Shown here: positions 21,492-33,318 of the stretch, piece by piece
How positions within the stretch are numbered: position 1 is the stretch's first letter
How the letters are laid out: every line of letters begins with the position of its first letter
Source of the DNA: Porphyra umbilicalis
Taxonomy: Eukaryota > Rhodophyta > Bangiophyceae > Bangiales > Bangiaceae
Assembly (NCBI GenBank): GCA_002049455.2
Contig: KV918974.1
Span: forward strand, 62,001-126,000
Length of the DNA stretch: 64,000 bases
Direction: 5' to 3'
Program-made: the position numbers and the translations under genes
The notes under the pieces: model-generated
What the model was told of the DNA's origin: nothing
Databases searched by the model: none
The model's input: only the letters and a program-made list of their open reading frames with translations

Positions 21492-24400
21492 GACGACGTG
21501 CCGTGGGGGTAGAGGGCGCCGGGGGGGGGGGGTGGTGGCAGAGCGCGCAGGAGAGAGGGCAGAAAAGCGGGCGGCAGAGAGGGTCGAAGGGAGGGCAGCA
21601 GAGAGGACAGCAGAGAGGGTAGGAGAGAGGACGGGCGCGGGGCAGCCGGCACGCTGGGGTGGCGTCGACCACGGGGTGGCGGAGGAACGGGCCGCTGCGG
21701 TGGGCGCCGGCCAGCGATCGCCAAGAGCTGCAGCCAGGGCTGAGAGGTGCTGGGCGGGTGGAAGCGGCCCGATACGGTACGTACACGCAGATGTGCTGTC
21801 CTGCCAGTGGCAGCGCTTTGATCTTGTGGCCCCCGCAAGGTGACAGATCCCACGACGGACTGAAGCCACGTTCGCGCAAAGACTCTGGCCCGAACTGGCT
21901 TTCCAATTTGACACGCTCAAAGTAAATACAGACCGCCCATGTCGACCTGCCACCTGGTCGAGGACTCCAAATTCAGCCGAGTCATCGGCTGTACTGGTCA
22001 CAATGGCCAAAATCGCCTGTGTGCACCCTCACCGGTATGATGACTTTCAAAGATTGAGCGCTTCTTTGGATGATCGTTCAGCCGAGTCATCGGCTGTACT
22101 GGTCACAATGGCCAAAACCGCCTGTGCGTGCCCTCACCTGTATGTCGACTTTCAAAGATTGAGCGCGTCTCTATGAAATGTGATGAGTGCTGCGTCAGTG
22201 TGACAGTGCTTTCGTTCTTTTTGTGCATGCTGCAGTGCATTATTGTCGTTCCGCCAAAAAAGAGGTGAGTCTAGGAGTAGCAAAGAGGCGCTTTTCTGCG
22301 TTTGATTGGCCCAGACAGCGATCGGCTTGACTCGGGTCTCTCCAGCTTTTGCGGGGACGACCCTACCAGGGCAATGAAGCATTGGAGGATGGTCCAGCTT
22401 TACGGTGTTCCCTCCCCTTGCCCGCCCCCTCCCGTAGCGGCTCCCGTGATGCGCTCCTCCCTTCTGCGACGCGGCGTCCTACGCCATCCCCCCCCCTCCC
22501 CCCCTGCTCCCATCGTGTCCTAAACTTTAGTGCACCCTACTCCCCCCCCACCCCCCCCACCGCCGCCCTCCATGGATGACACGCCACTCGCCGCCCCCAA
22601 CGCGGCTGCGCTTGCCAGGTGCGACGTGACGACGCCTTCGGCTGACGCGGCGGCCGCGCGGGTGCCCCCCCGCAGCGAGGCGGCCAACGGGCGGCCACCG
22701 CGTGGCGGCGAGCGACGCGCGGTGCGGGCGCTGCCGCCGCCTTCGACGTTGCGTCGTCGACTGGCGCCGCGCTACGGAGCGCCACGGGCGGCGGCCGCCG
22801 CCGCGGCGCCACTGACACCGGCGGGAAGCGTACCGCCGTCGGCGCAGGCACGGGCGTGACGGCCGCCACGGGCGCGGCCACAGCCGCCGCACGCACCCAG
22901 AGAGGGCGGCGCCCGCGCAGTCGTCATTGGCATTGGCCGCCGCCGTGGCCGACGGCCGGCGGCGGGTCCGCGGCGGTCGCCCGCCGCGGAGGGTTCTCTC
23001 GAGGGGCGGGCGGGAGGCGACGCACCGCTGGCGGTGGGGGGGGGGAGAGGGACGGGGGGCGGGGGCCGCGTGCACCGCACCCGCGTGTCGGCAGTGGTGA
23101 CGCTGCCCCGTGTTGCGTGGGCCACTGCTGGCACGGCCGCGCGGGGACGCCGCGGCCACACAGCCGGAAGCGGCCGCTCGAGTTGCCGCCTCGCACCCCA
23201 GCGGTTGGGCACTGGCCGGCGTTGGCGCGGCAGATCAGTGCTGCGGTCGCCGCCGCGCCCGCCGCCGTCGCGTCGACACGGAGCCGTCGCGGCGGACGCG
23301 CCTGCCGTGTGTGGCGAGGCTGCGAGAGCGGCGGCATGGGGGATGGCGAGAGTGCGCGGGTCGACGACCGCTACGTCGCCGCTGCTACCAGATAGGGACG
23401 CGGCACGCAGCGGTTGGGGCCTTTGCCGTGCCGCCGCCGCCGCCGCTGCCGCCGCCTCGCGCGTTCTTCCCCTCTGTTGGCGAGCTCACGACGACGCGTC
23501 GCGGCATTGCGGCGGTGTGGGGGCCTCCCCATATGACGGGCTGCCCGCGACGGCGTCGGTGCGCGTCCGTGGGGTGGGGCGGGGGGGGGAGGGCGGGGAG
23601 GTGCGGTGGCGCCGCCGCGGCGTCGGTCGGCGGCCCCCGCCGCCCCGTCTGGGTGGCGGGTGCACGCCTGGCGTCGCGACGGACGGTGGCGGCGGCGGCG
23701 GTGGCGGCACGCGGCGGAGGCGGCGGCGGTGGCCGTACACGGCGGTAGCGACGGTGGCGGCATGCGGCGGTGGTGGTACCGTTGTCGTTGTCGCCTTGTC
23801 CGCAGCGAGGGTGCGTGGCGACTGTGGCGGCGGCGGCGGCCACGGTGGGCAATGACGCCCGTGCAGGTGGCAATGCGCCCCCTCTAGCGGCCCGCACACC
23901 GCCGCGACGGCAATGAATCTGCACTGCTTCCATGGCACAGGCGCGCGTCTGGTCGATGCTGGTTGGCCCACGCCGCCGTCGCCGCCCGCGCCGCCGTCGG
24001 CGTGGGGGTGGCGCGGCCGCCGCGTGCCGCTGGCGACCCTGCGGGCGGGGGGTGACCACGCTGCGCGGCGGCATTGCCTCGGAGGTTGCAGGCGGCGGGC
24101 GTGTCGCGCGTGTGGTCGTCTCCGCACGCATGGCTGCCGGCGGCAGCAACAGCGTGGCGCGGCATGGTGGGGAGTAGGGAGACGAGGGAACGGCGGGGGG
24201 GGGGTGGCGCCCACGCGTGGCAGTGATCAGCAGCTGATGTCGTCCGTAGGGGCCCGATCGTCGGGTCGGCCGCGTGCCCCGGGCGGGCGGGCGGGCGGGC
24301 GGGCGAGCCGCGGTGCCCTTCACTGTTTCTTCCGAGCGAGCGGCGGGCGGTGGGGGGCCCCCGCGTCGCCCGCCCCGCCGCCTGCCGTCCTTTTCCGTTG

Positions 24401-25298
24401 TCACCCGCGCGGCCTCTGCGTCGGGGGGAGGGGGGGGCTGTCGCAGGGGGGGGGGACGGCCCCAGGCGATTGGGCGAGTGGCGACGCCGCCGCCCCGCGT
24501 GGCTGGCGGTGCGGCCGCAGCCGGCGGTTGCGGCAGACCGGGAGGGCTGGGGGTTGTGGCGAGCCAAACGTGCGGGGATGCGCTGAGTTTGCAAGGGACA
24601 GTGGCGCTCCTGCACGGGATCTTTTGCATCGTTGCTTCTTTACGTTTTTTTGAGACAAATAGATTCCTTTGGTCCAACTTTCTGAGGTGGCACGCGCCGA
24701 GGTTGTTCGTTGCGCTTGCGCCCTCTTTAATAAATTAGCCATCCGGCCGCTACTCCCGCAGTTAGTCAGTCGCCCACCATCCTCGCCGCCTCCCGCATCG
24801 CGCCCAGTGACGCCGTCTCACCCGTCACGTCGCGCGCCTCGCGACGTCCTGCTTTCAAGCGTTCGACTGTAAATGAACGCCCACAGAGACATCCGAGACC
24901 GCCGCATTCAAAGTATCATCGACATTACTCTATGCCTCACGGCCCTTTCCATCCAGCTTCTTGCGCTATGAACACTGTCGCAAACCGTGCGGGCGAACAA
25001 GACCTCCCCATGGCGTCCAACTTGGTACGAGGCACCCGACCACGCGTGCCAACGTTCCCAGTACAAAAAAGCGGTGACAAAACTTTCAGGGGCTGCAGAG
25101 GGAGCGAGAAGGATGTGTTTTTCGGCCTCAACAAGTACTCCCGCAACGTGCACTAGCACTCAAAGAAATTAAAAATGGTCTTCACCATGTTGGTAGATAC
25201 CCTGACCTAAAGGCCAGGGAAAACGGTCTGTACTGTATCTGCCGTAGGGTTGTGCATCACGCCCCTTCTTGGGTGGCGGGGTGGGCGATACACACCTA
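21492..25298. other. 3.8-kb intergenic region, GC-rich then more balanced
   Basis: From about 22.5 to 24.5 kb frames are open on both strands. An ATG at 22572 begins a 95-residue Ala/Pro/Arg-rich frame that could be the start of another frame-broken gene, but no domain is visible in any frame. A GGGC array lies at about 24279-24306. Beyond 24.7 kb composition becomes balanced and transposon-like. No gene is supported. Confidence 0.4.
21975..22172 (+). repeat. 105-bp tandem duplication encoding a 35-residue repeat
   Basis: Two direct copies start at 21975 and 22080, each beginning AGCCGAGTCATCGGCT (itself an inverted repeat). One frame stays open through both copies (MAKIACVHPH...DDFQRLSASL, then MAKTACACPH...VDFQRLSASL) and stops just after. 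A further near-identical 82-bp copy lies inverted at 38685-38766. Dispersed repeat of unknown family. Confidence 0.75.
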
Positions 25299-25430
25299 CA
25301 GCCGTTCTCCCAAAAATCCCTCACTCCAACTGTTGCAAAAGAGTTCCAAATCGGCCTGTGCGGGGTCGTAGAAACCAATTTCGAACTCTTTTGCAACTGT
25401 TGGAGTGAGGGATTTTTGGGAGAACCGCTG
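25299..25430. mobile_element. 132-bp foldback MITE, copy 1
   Basis: Almost the whole element is one inverted repeat: the left end CAGCCGTTCTCCCAAAAATC pairs with the right end, which as its complement reads CAGCGGTTCTCCCAAAAATC, and the arms continue nearly to the centre. It is flanked by TA on both sides (25297-25298 and 25431-25432). TA duplication and CAG-starting ends fit Tc1/mariner-pogo mobilisation. A second copy of the same length lies at 32222-32353. Confidence 0.88.
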
Positions 25431-27625
25431 TAATCACGCCCTTCTGCACGCTCTCTTCACGCCCCTAATGTAGCCCCCGTGTTTGACAATTACTTGATAG
25501 GCGATTCGAAGTACCCAATATTCTTGCAATTTGGATGATTCAAAGGACCACAAAAATGCCAGAAAACATGGAGGATACAGCTGCATGCGATACACTCTCT
25601 TGGCCTCTGCCACTCTGCGTCGAAGATGCTTTGCAGCATCACGAGACGTCGGCTCGCCTGGCCTCCACCGGCCGCCCCACCACCCGCAGTCCCTCCCATC
25701 TCACCGCGCACAAAGCCAGAGCAGATGGTCATCAAATCATTCTCGGTCATGGCCGCGGGGGCGTCCTCGTCGCCGGCGCGACCAACGTCCTGTCCAGTGA
25801 CGCCGGCGCCGGTCGTGGCGCATCGGGCGACCTCCTCGTTCAGGAGGCGCGTAGCTCGCCGCCGGCGCCCCCTCCATCACTGCCGTCGGCCTGGTCGTTG
25901 CCGGCGCGCGATGCGTCGCATTCAACGTTCTCATTGACGCCCGTGTCGAGGAGCCCCTCTGGGTCCTTCCTGGCTGATAACAGCAGGTGGCCGTTGCTGT
26001 GCCCATCCCGCACAGATGGCGCTCGCGCGTCATGGCGTTGAGCACCTTGTTTGAGGGAACATAACGGAAAAATGGTCCCCACGCCTCATAGCGTCGAGCA
26101 CCTTATTTGTGGACGCTCGACGGAGCAGTAAGACACCGCGCTCTGGAAAAGTAACGAAGGTGGCACGGAACTGCACCGAATAATATTCGGTGGACTGGCG
26201 CCCCAAGAGCGCATTTGAAATGATGTACTTTTTTGCCAAGCACGCCCCAATCACGCCCCTAAAATTCTGGGCGTGCAGGGCGTGACACGCTCAAAACAAG
26301 TAAAATTGCTCGCCCCATCTTCCGCACACGTATGCACGTAAATCGCTTTTGTCTGACACTGAGCCTGCAAGCCAATGGATGGCCGAGAATCCTAATGTCC
26401 GCTTTGTTGGGATCTTATCTGAGCGTGGCGTGTGGGATCATCCGCATGATGCGGCCCCTCTCGACTCGGGAAGAAGCCCTGTGTGTTTCTTTTTCCAAGT
26501 GTGGCGGCAGGCCAGACGGAGCCGCCGGTACATTGAGGTGACAACCTCCTGTTCGGGATCGTACTGTACTTTCGATAGCAACGAGAAAGATTTCTCGACG
26601 CAGGAGGATGAGCTCAGCCAAGAGCACGACCGCCCACGTCGCGGGGCAAGGCCAACAGCACGCGTGACGGACACGGGGGCAGCCGACACAGACGCTGCCG
26701 CAGGGGCTGCCTACGGTGAAAGGCCCGGGCCGTACTCCTCACAGGGTGGCGCAACAACCAGTCCAACGGCGGGGACCAGAGTGCTGAGCATGCGGCTTGA
26801 GCTGTGGAGCAGCTCCAGTTCGAGGCGTGAGCGCCACCTGGTCTGCAGTCGGAGGATCGCGGCTGCGGCAGTGTTCATGCACGGCAGCACCCCCGCAAGC
26901 CCACAGAAAGCTGCAGTCCACAGAAATCCCTTAGAATGGTAGGCCTCCACCAGAGAACGACCGAGGTGAGAAGAATGGTCGCAGAAAAGCTGAGAAACAG
27001 AAAGGAAGCACATCACGGCAAGCACGCCCGGGTGCACGTAAGGCGATGCGAAGACAAAAAGGAAGACACGGACATGAGACGAGAGACAAAAAATACTCCA
27101 TGCACAAGAAAAACAACAAAGGGAACGCAGGCGGGCCACCAGCGCAAAAGCATACACTGTTCACCATTCGGAGCGGCAACAAGGTTGAGCCGGATAAACC
27201 AGCGAGCGCACGGTTCCGAGCGGTAGGCCAGCGCCACGTCAATCACCACTACCTGGCATATGTCCAAATGGTGATTACAGGAGAAGCGACAGACCCAAAA
27301 GCACAGCATGACACGTGCGACAGGTGCAGCCCGAACCGAAGCTGCAACTCCCACCACGTCATCCCGGCCACACACCAACCGCAGCGACACGCCACGACAG
27401 AGTGCTCACACGCTCGTCTTGCCGAAGGCATACCATGGCCCGATGCGCACCGCCCATCATCAAGAGCTCACAACCCGTCACTGGCCGACCGCAGCACGCC
27501 GTTTGCCGCCAACTGTCCGCCGCCCGCCGCTCGCTGCCCATCGCTCACCGCTTAGACGGTGGCGGCATCATAGCCACCCACATCGGCGTCAAAAGCCAAC
27601 AACTACCGATGACGAGAATGACAGC
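25431..27625. other. Transposon-rich intergenic region without a supported gene
   Basis: Repeated CACGCCCC / GGGCGTG motifs surround the foldback element and recur near 26240-26285, resembling the interior of the GGGCG-rich hAT MITEs found elsewhere in the window. An ATG frame at 25535-26041 (168 codons) and a frame at about 26349-26942 show no recognisable domain. The right end lies downstream of NF-YC. Confidence 0.4.
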
Positions 27626-29003
27626 TTACTGCTGCGGCGGCTGCTGCGCAGGCGGGGCGCCGGGCTGACCTTGCTGGCCTTCTGGCATTAGGTTGCCGTA
27701 ATGGCCGTTGAAGTTCTGGTACGGCTGTTGCTGCTGCTGCTGCTGCAGAAACATCTGCTGCTGCTGCTGCTGCTGCTGCTGTAGCCGCATAAACTGCTGC
27801 AGGTTGGCGTTGCCTGCCATGGCCGGGTTTGCTCCTCCGTACATGTTGCCTGCACCGCCGGCCGTGCTCGTCGCGGCACCATAGTACATTTGTTGCTGGC
27901 CTGGCTGCTGCCCAGGCGGCTGCTGCTGGTGCTGTTGCTGCTGCTGCTGCATGAGTTGTTGCTGCTGCTGGTGCTGCTGGTACATCATAGCCGCCGCCGC
28001 CGGATCCCCCTGGGACATGTACGGCGGCATCCCGGCGTTGGGCATCCCATAATACCCGCCCACGGGTGTGCCGCCAGGCGGCATCACACCACCTGGGACA
28101 GCGCCTGGAAACCCCGCAACGGGAGCTCCAACCTCCTTCTTCGGCTCATCACGCGGCACGATATCGATGAGGAAGTCAAAGATATCCGTCTTTTGGATAG
28201 CGGCCGAGATATCAGACCGCTGCAGGGTACGCCGCTTCGCCTCCTCCGTTTGCGCCCAGGCGCGCAGCGTCAGCTCCAGGATGAACATCTCGCACGCCTT
28301 GGCGAAAAGCACTGGTGCTTCGGCTGAAATCATGCGCACGTCCTCGTCTGACTTCATGATCTTCTTGATCCGGGCAAGCGGCAGCAGGTGGTTCTTGAAG
28401 TCCGTCGCTTGTTCCACCTGCCGCCACAAGGTTGCCGCAATGTAGCGCACAACGCACGGCCCATCAAACAAGAATAAACCAACATATAACGTGATAAAGC
28501 GTGGCGCCAGTACAAATGCGACTCTCCCAGAGTCAGTAAAATGTTCAAGGTAGGCCGGCCTCTGTATATATCCTGACAACCATGCCCCCAACCTACAAGA
28601 CGAGGCCAGCCTACATCACGCTACAGTGAGGCAGCACTGCCCGACAAGGAAAGGCAGACCACCAAATGCCCACTGACAAGATAGAGCCACGTACCTCCGT
28701 CTGCTGCTCGGTCCAAAAGGTTGTCAGTTGCGCGTCCAGCACCTGCGCGCCTTGCTGCGCGTGTGACTGCTGCGCGTGACTCGTTGTCGCCGTCGGCGGT
28801 CGGTATTGTCCGGCGGACATTGGCGCTTGACCGGCTGGGGGAATCCCAAACATTCCCTCTGGCGCCATCATGCCGGCCGGCATCGGCATGCCAGGCGCGT
28901 TCATGGCTGGCGGACCACCGCCGCCCGCAGAAGCGGCGCTCGACGCCGCCGCCGGTGGGTTGCCTGCCGCTTGGCCGCCGCCGTTCGTCCCGCCGCCTGC
29001 CAT
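27626..29003 (-). CDS. NFYC: NF-YC (CBF-C/HAP5) subunit of the CCAAT-binding factor, two exons
   Basis: Predicted 366-residue histone-fold subunit of nuclear factor Y, which pairs with NF-YB and then NF-YA to bind CCAAT boxes. Exon 1 is 29003-28695 (ATG at 29003; Gly/Ala/Pro/Met-rich, ending [11 protein letters not shown]) and exon 2 is 28417-27626. The 277-bp intron (28418-28694) starts GAG|GTACGT and ends GGCGGCAG|GTG; splicing restores the conserved run [21 protein letters not shown]. The histone fold is essentially canonical ([56 protein letters not shown]). The C-terminal third is a Gln-rich activation-type tail with several CAG/CTG-encoded Gln runs, as in animal and plant NF-YC. Reading through the intron gives frames with unrelated extensions, which I discarded. 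Confidence 0.95.
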
Positions 29004-30998
29004 AGCGGTCGTGAAATGCGCGCGCGCCACCTCACAACGCCGGAGCTGTCCGATCCGCTCTCAACGCCCGACGGCCCGCGGCGCAGCCGCAGACGCGCAC
29101 GCCCAACCACCACGGCCCGCGTGCCTCGCCCCGCCCACGCAGAGTCTCCCACCCCCCCCAAGCCGCAGACCGCCACACGGTCACCCTCCCGAGCTGCGCA
29201 CCCGCGCTTCTCCCCCAATGCTGTCGCAGATACGCGCCGAGTGGCTGGTGACCAGTAGCCCGACCCCCCCGTCAAGCAAGGCCGCGCGGGTGGGCGCGCG
29301 CTCAGAGCCCACGGGAAGACGCGGGATGGAGGCACCAGCACCACTCGGCACCCGGTGCTGCCGTCGGCGCGCGTGCCGGCGGCCACTCACACGCGCGCGC
29401 TGGTCGACGGAAGCGGAAGGTCGTGGCTGTCCGTGTCCACGCACCAGAGGACGATTCACGGTTTCTCGCCGCAGCCGGGGTCGACGGCGAGTTCTAAGGG
29501 TCGCTCCAGTGACCCAAAAACGTAGATTCTCTGCAAGCCCATGGGCAGAGCTAAGGTCAGAACCTGGCACCATCCTCCAGTACGATGCGGAGCGACAGCC
29601 AGATTGTTGGTCTTCTGCGGGAGAAAAGTCCGCGCGATTCTCACTCTGTTTACCCTGTAACTCGGAATGACTCTCGGTCTCGCTGACCAATTTGAACTTG
29701 AGGATGAAAGCAGAAGAAAATTAGTCGCGATCGCTGAGACTGACTGAGGCGCCGGAGGGAGGAGAGCACAGTGACGTCCCAGAGCCAGTATGTTATGTCC
29801 GAGATCTCTTCCCTCGAAGCGCCACAGCGGCACACTTACTTCCAGGCGGACAGCGAGGGGCGTGGGCCGGGCTTCGGCGAAAAGTGCGGCGCGAACGCGG
29901 TGGCAGCAACGCAGCGTCTTGGCGCTTTCGTGGAGGATTACTTGGCCACTTGAAAGCCACTTCGCAACGCCGCGCAGCGCTACCAATGGCGAAGGGCGAG
30001 GGGCCAACGTCAACGCGTTTGGTTGCGAGGGAGCACAGATATGCCTCTCCGAGGTCTCCACGCCCACAAGACTGTGCTTGACACAGGGTTGAACAGTCTC
30101 ATAGTGTAGTTATGAGTCCTTGGAGGGCACTTGTTTCAAGCCCCAAGTCCTATCATTTCTATAGCTAACTCCGGTTCTGTGACTTCGGAGTTATTGAGCT
30201 GACGCATCGCTGGCTGGCCGTTCTGTCCGATCCCCTCGAGAGTCTGGCTCGCGTGTCCCGGGAGCGTCCTTCCCGAGGGACGGTTCCTTGCACGAGCAAA
30301 GGTCGTAAGGAAGGCTCGGCGAGGAGTCCCAGACTGCTCAGCGGATTGTGGGCCCACGTTACTGGGACACAGGTTCTTGCAGGGAAGCTGGAGGAAAGCG
30401 TGAATGGGGCTCAGCCGAGGATTGCATACGAGTGGTGGGTGAGACGACGCGACGCGTCAGCCAAGCACTTTCCGAGCGCGCGCGCGGGCAACGCTGGGCC
30501 GGAGAGAGCCTTCCGAGCGCGCGCCGCCGCCCCGCCCTTGGCTGGCCGGCCCGTGCCCGCCTCCTGCCCCGCGAGGCTCGTCGTGGCGCGCGCCAGCTGT
30601 GCGAGTGTTGGTGCAGGGCCGACAGCGCGTTCCATGGGGGGGTGCCCAACCCTAATTGGGGGTTGGACGGCGCAAAAAATCAAATATCCGGTCTGGGAGC
30701 CAATAAGCGTCGGCTGGAGGGGGAGGTGCAACGGCGCCATTCTCACAGGAACGGACGAGGGGCATGCGTGTCTGAGAGCGGTTTAGAGAGGGGGCAAACG
30801 CTGCGGAACCGCCTCCCTGAGTCTGCGTGACCGACGCCGCGAGGTGCGAGGGTAGAATGACACTCGATTTCTCGCACCTCTTTTCGACAGTGTGAAGGCC
30901 GGGGGAGGTGCGAGTACCTCAGCTGGATCAAATCGACGTTTCTCTCACCCTCTACTGTAATGGGTCCTTCGGCCCAGACAAGGTCCACGCCCGAGAGT
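29004..30998. other. Region upstream of NF-YC, no gene seen
   Basis: Should contain the NF-YC promoter near 29.0-29.3 kb. Frames of 130-270 codons exist on both strands without domains. Sequence beyond about 29.7 kb has balanced composition and leads into a nested transposon cluster. Confidence 0.4.
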
Positions 30999-31060
30999 CT
31001 AACAGTGAAGCCGAGTGCATGTTGTAGTTACTTTCTTGATTCCACACCCATTCTACATAA
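30999..31060 (+). repeat. 62-bp dispersed repeat, copy 1
   Basis: Nearly identical to 46614-46675 (starting CTAACAGTGAAGCCGAGTGC). Here it is cut off by the TAGGGTTG end of a hAT-like element, while at 46676 the sequence runs on, so that copy is the uninterrupted version. Confidence 0.8.
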
Positions 31061-31378
31061 TAGGGTTGCTCAGAACGCCCGGGGCGTCGTTAAGGGCGTC
31101 GTTAAGGGCGTCACCAGGGCGACATTTGGGCGTCGTGCGCCCCTACCGCCCCAACTCAAAAGGGCGTCAACAAGGCGTCGCGAAGAGGAAGTTTTCAGGG
31201 GGGTCCACATGATTCAGCAGGTGGCAGCTGTGCACCTTGGTTGGGGACAGGCACCCAGTCTGGACACAAAATGAGATATGAGAGCGCGATATGGATGCTA
31301 CTTCAACGATATTGAGAATATTGAGGGTGCTACTTGGGGCGACGTGAGGGCATTTTGGCTGCCTAATGGGGCGTCAGT

Positions 31379-32212
31379 CAGGGTTGTCAGCGTTTGGTTT
31401 GGTTTGCCAAACATGAACGGAATTCAACCTGATTCACTTGAACGCTGGAGCGTTCAGGTTGAACGCAACATCTCAAAGGGCGTACTTGTTCCGCGTAATA
31501 CTTAGTATGTAGTTGAGAATGTGCTTGGGGAAGTCGGGTTGTCTGACTCGAGCTCCATCGAGCTTGAGACGCCAAGCCGATGTACCGTGTGCATAGCAGG
31601 CCTGCTGCAGTCCCTGCGACAGAGCCCTGCTTGCCTGCCCCACCACCGCGACACAATCCAAACGACTGGTACGAGCCGACGCCGGGGTGACGACGTCGAC
31701 AACCGCCTGGGCCTCTGCGCAGTAACGGAGACGGGGGGACCAAACAGAAAGGACAAAACACCGATACGTGTAGACGGGGCGTTGAGGGCGAGTGGATGCC
31801 CCGTTGTCCAAGAAGCAGCTTGCTGCACTTCACGCAATCCTGAGCGCGACCACGACCCATCCATCCTCCAGCCACAAAGGCTATGATTCACGCACACGTT
31901 GACAGCAGATGAATCGATCTACGTACTCAGCGCCTAGGGTGCGACATAGCCGATTAGTAAAAGTTGACATGAAGGAGGGTCTGGGAGCAGAACTCTCAGC
32001 GCGACTGACCTGCAGGGGGTATGGCAACGAGGCAGTCAGAGCGGCCGCACAGCGCCGAACCACCTGGCTGAAGTGGTCAACGAAAGCTCCTATCTGCCTG
32101 GGCAATTGATTGTAAATACAACCAAGTCGTTTGTCGTTTGGTTTGGTTCGTGTCTTGAAATCAACCTGATTCATCGAACCATCTGTAAATTCAACATGAA
32201 CTTACAACCCTG
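31379..32212. mobile_element. Non-autonomous hAT element, 834-bp copy
   Basis: Ends are CAGGGTTGT...ACAACCCTG, flanked by a perfect 8-bp target duplication GCGTCAGT (31371-31378 and 32213-32220). Subterminal GTTTGGTTTGG-type repeats occur at both ends, as in many hAT elements. Frames inside are short and on both strands, with no transposase. A close copy is at 45617-46470. Confidence 0.93.
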
Positions 32213-32221
32213 GCGTCAGTA

Positions 32222-32353
32222 CAGCCGTTCTCTGAAAAACCTCGCACGCCGACTGTTGCACCACTCTCACAAATCGGCCTCTGCGACCCCGTGAAGGCCG
32301 ATTTGTAAGAGTGGTGCGACAGTTGGCGTGCGAGGTTTTTGCGAGAACGGCTG
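32222..32353. mobile_element. 132-bp foldback MITE, copy 2
   Basis: Same length and ends as 25299-25430: starts CAGCCGTTCTC and ends GAGAACGGCTG, with TA on each side (32220-32221 and 32354-32355). Arms pair over nearly the full length. It lies directly beside the right duplication of the hAT element and inside an older GGGCGTC-rich MITE. Confidence 0.88.
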
Positions 32354-32398
32354 TAAGGCGTCATATCCGTCTCGCGCCCCTGACGCCCCCAAAATAGG

Positions 32399-33318
32399 CC
32401 CGCCGCGCCTAGTCTATTTGCCCCAATAACGGGCCACCCCCACAGCCGACGGCGTTCCCGAGGTCGTATGAGAAGAATAATCACATCATGACAAAGCGCA
32501 GAGTGTGCTCATTCTGATGGTATGCTTTGTTCTGCTCTTCGACCAGTTTTCTTTCTGTAGGAGCGGCCGGCATATCGGTGTGCCACGTGTAATGTACCCA
32601 AAAGGGGCCAGCTCCCAAATGATCTTTCCAGGCCGGTCTCGTGTGTATCCTGATTCCGTCTGGCGCACCACCTCCGTGCGTTCACTCCCGTTTGTCTAAG
32701 TCGGCGCAGTTCTGTGGGGCCTCCAGCCCTGCTGACTGGACGCCTGTCCGACCGTTCCGATGCCAGCAAGTGGGGGTGGTGTGGGTATCGCAACAGCCCT
32801 GAAGCTGAACAGCGCGTAAAGTTGGCCCCGTGGCGGACCACGCCTGGTGCAGGCCGCAGTGCCGCGCAGCACTCTGCCCAATGCTGCCCTGTACAACGCT
32901 GAAGACCTCTTTGGAGGGCCCTCACTAAAGGTATATCTCATGCACTAAAACCTGTCCCAAAATCGCTGTGGGAGCGTCGGAAATGAACCTCCAGGAGCCA
33001 AAGTCTCTCAGGTGACGGATATGGGAGTTCCGGCGGTACTCCGAAAAAAAGGGGCTGTGAATGCGAGAAGCGCCTGAATGAGCGTGGGTCGCGCGACACT
33101 GGTGAAGCGCTGCGTCCAGTTTCCAGCTCAGCAATAGCCGTTGCAACAATGATCCAGATGATAATTACAGGCTATTCAAATGGATAGGGTGCTACTTTGG
33201 GATCAAGGCTTGATTTTGGGAACCGCATCGGAGGACCTGTCGCATCCATCGTTCACCTCACATCCGAGCCAGACCGACAAGAAAACAACTTTCAGATGAC
33301 GTGTTGGGTACAATGCGC
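32399..33318. other. Region between MITE cluster and Tc1-like transposase
   Basis: No frame with a domain. It may contain the terminal region of the minus-strand transposase downstream, but no inverted terminal repeat was matched. Confidence 0.4.

Larger units (their letters stand above)
31061..32398. mobile_element. GGGCGTC-rich hAT-like MITE, carrying two nested insertions
   Basis: Left end TAGGGTTG at 31061, interior with repeated GGGCGTC units and ATTTGGGCG, and right part with GCCCCCAAAATAGG (32385-32397). The same layout is seen in the complete 578-bp element at 57861-58438. Removing the 834-bp hAT element (31379-32212) and the 132-bp foldback (32222-32353) rejoins GGCGTCAGTTAAGGCG, matching GGCGCTGTTAAGGCG of the complete relative. 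The right terminus (expected CAACCCTA plus a duplication of CTACATAA) is not found, so the end is approximate. Confidence 0.6.

Noticed and set aside
23034-24653. Possible frame-broken gene in the 22.5-24.6 kb GC-rich block
   Set aside because: Unlike the F-box and zinc-finger loci, no frame shows a recognisable domain or motif that continues across a homopolymer.
31379-32212. Overlapping open frames on both strands inside the hAT MITE
   Set aside because: They match no transposase, and the second copy changes their frame through indels; the element is non-autonomous.
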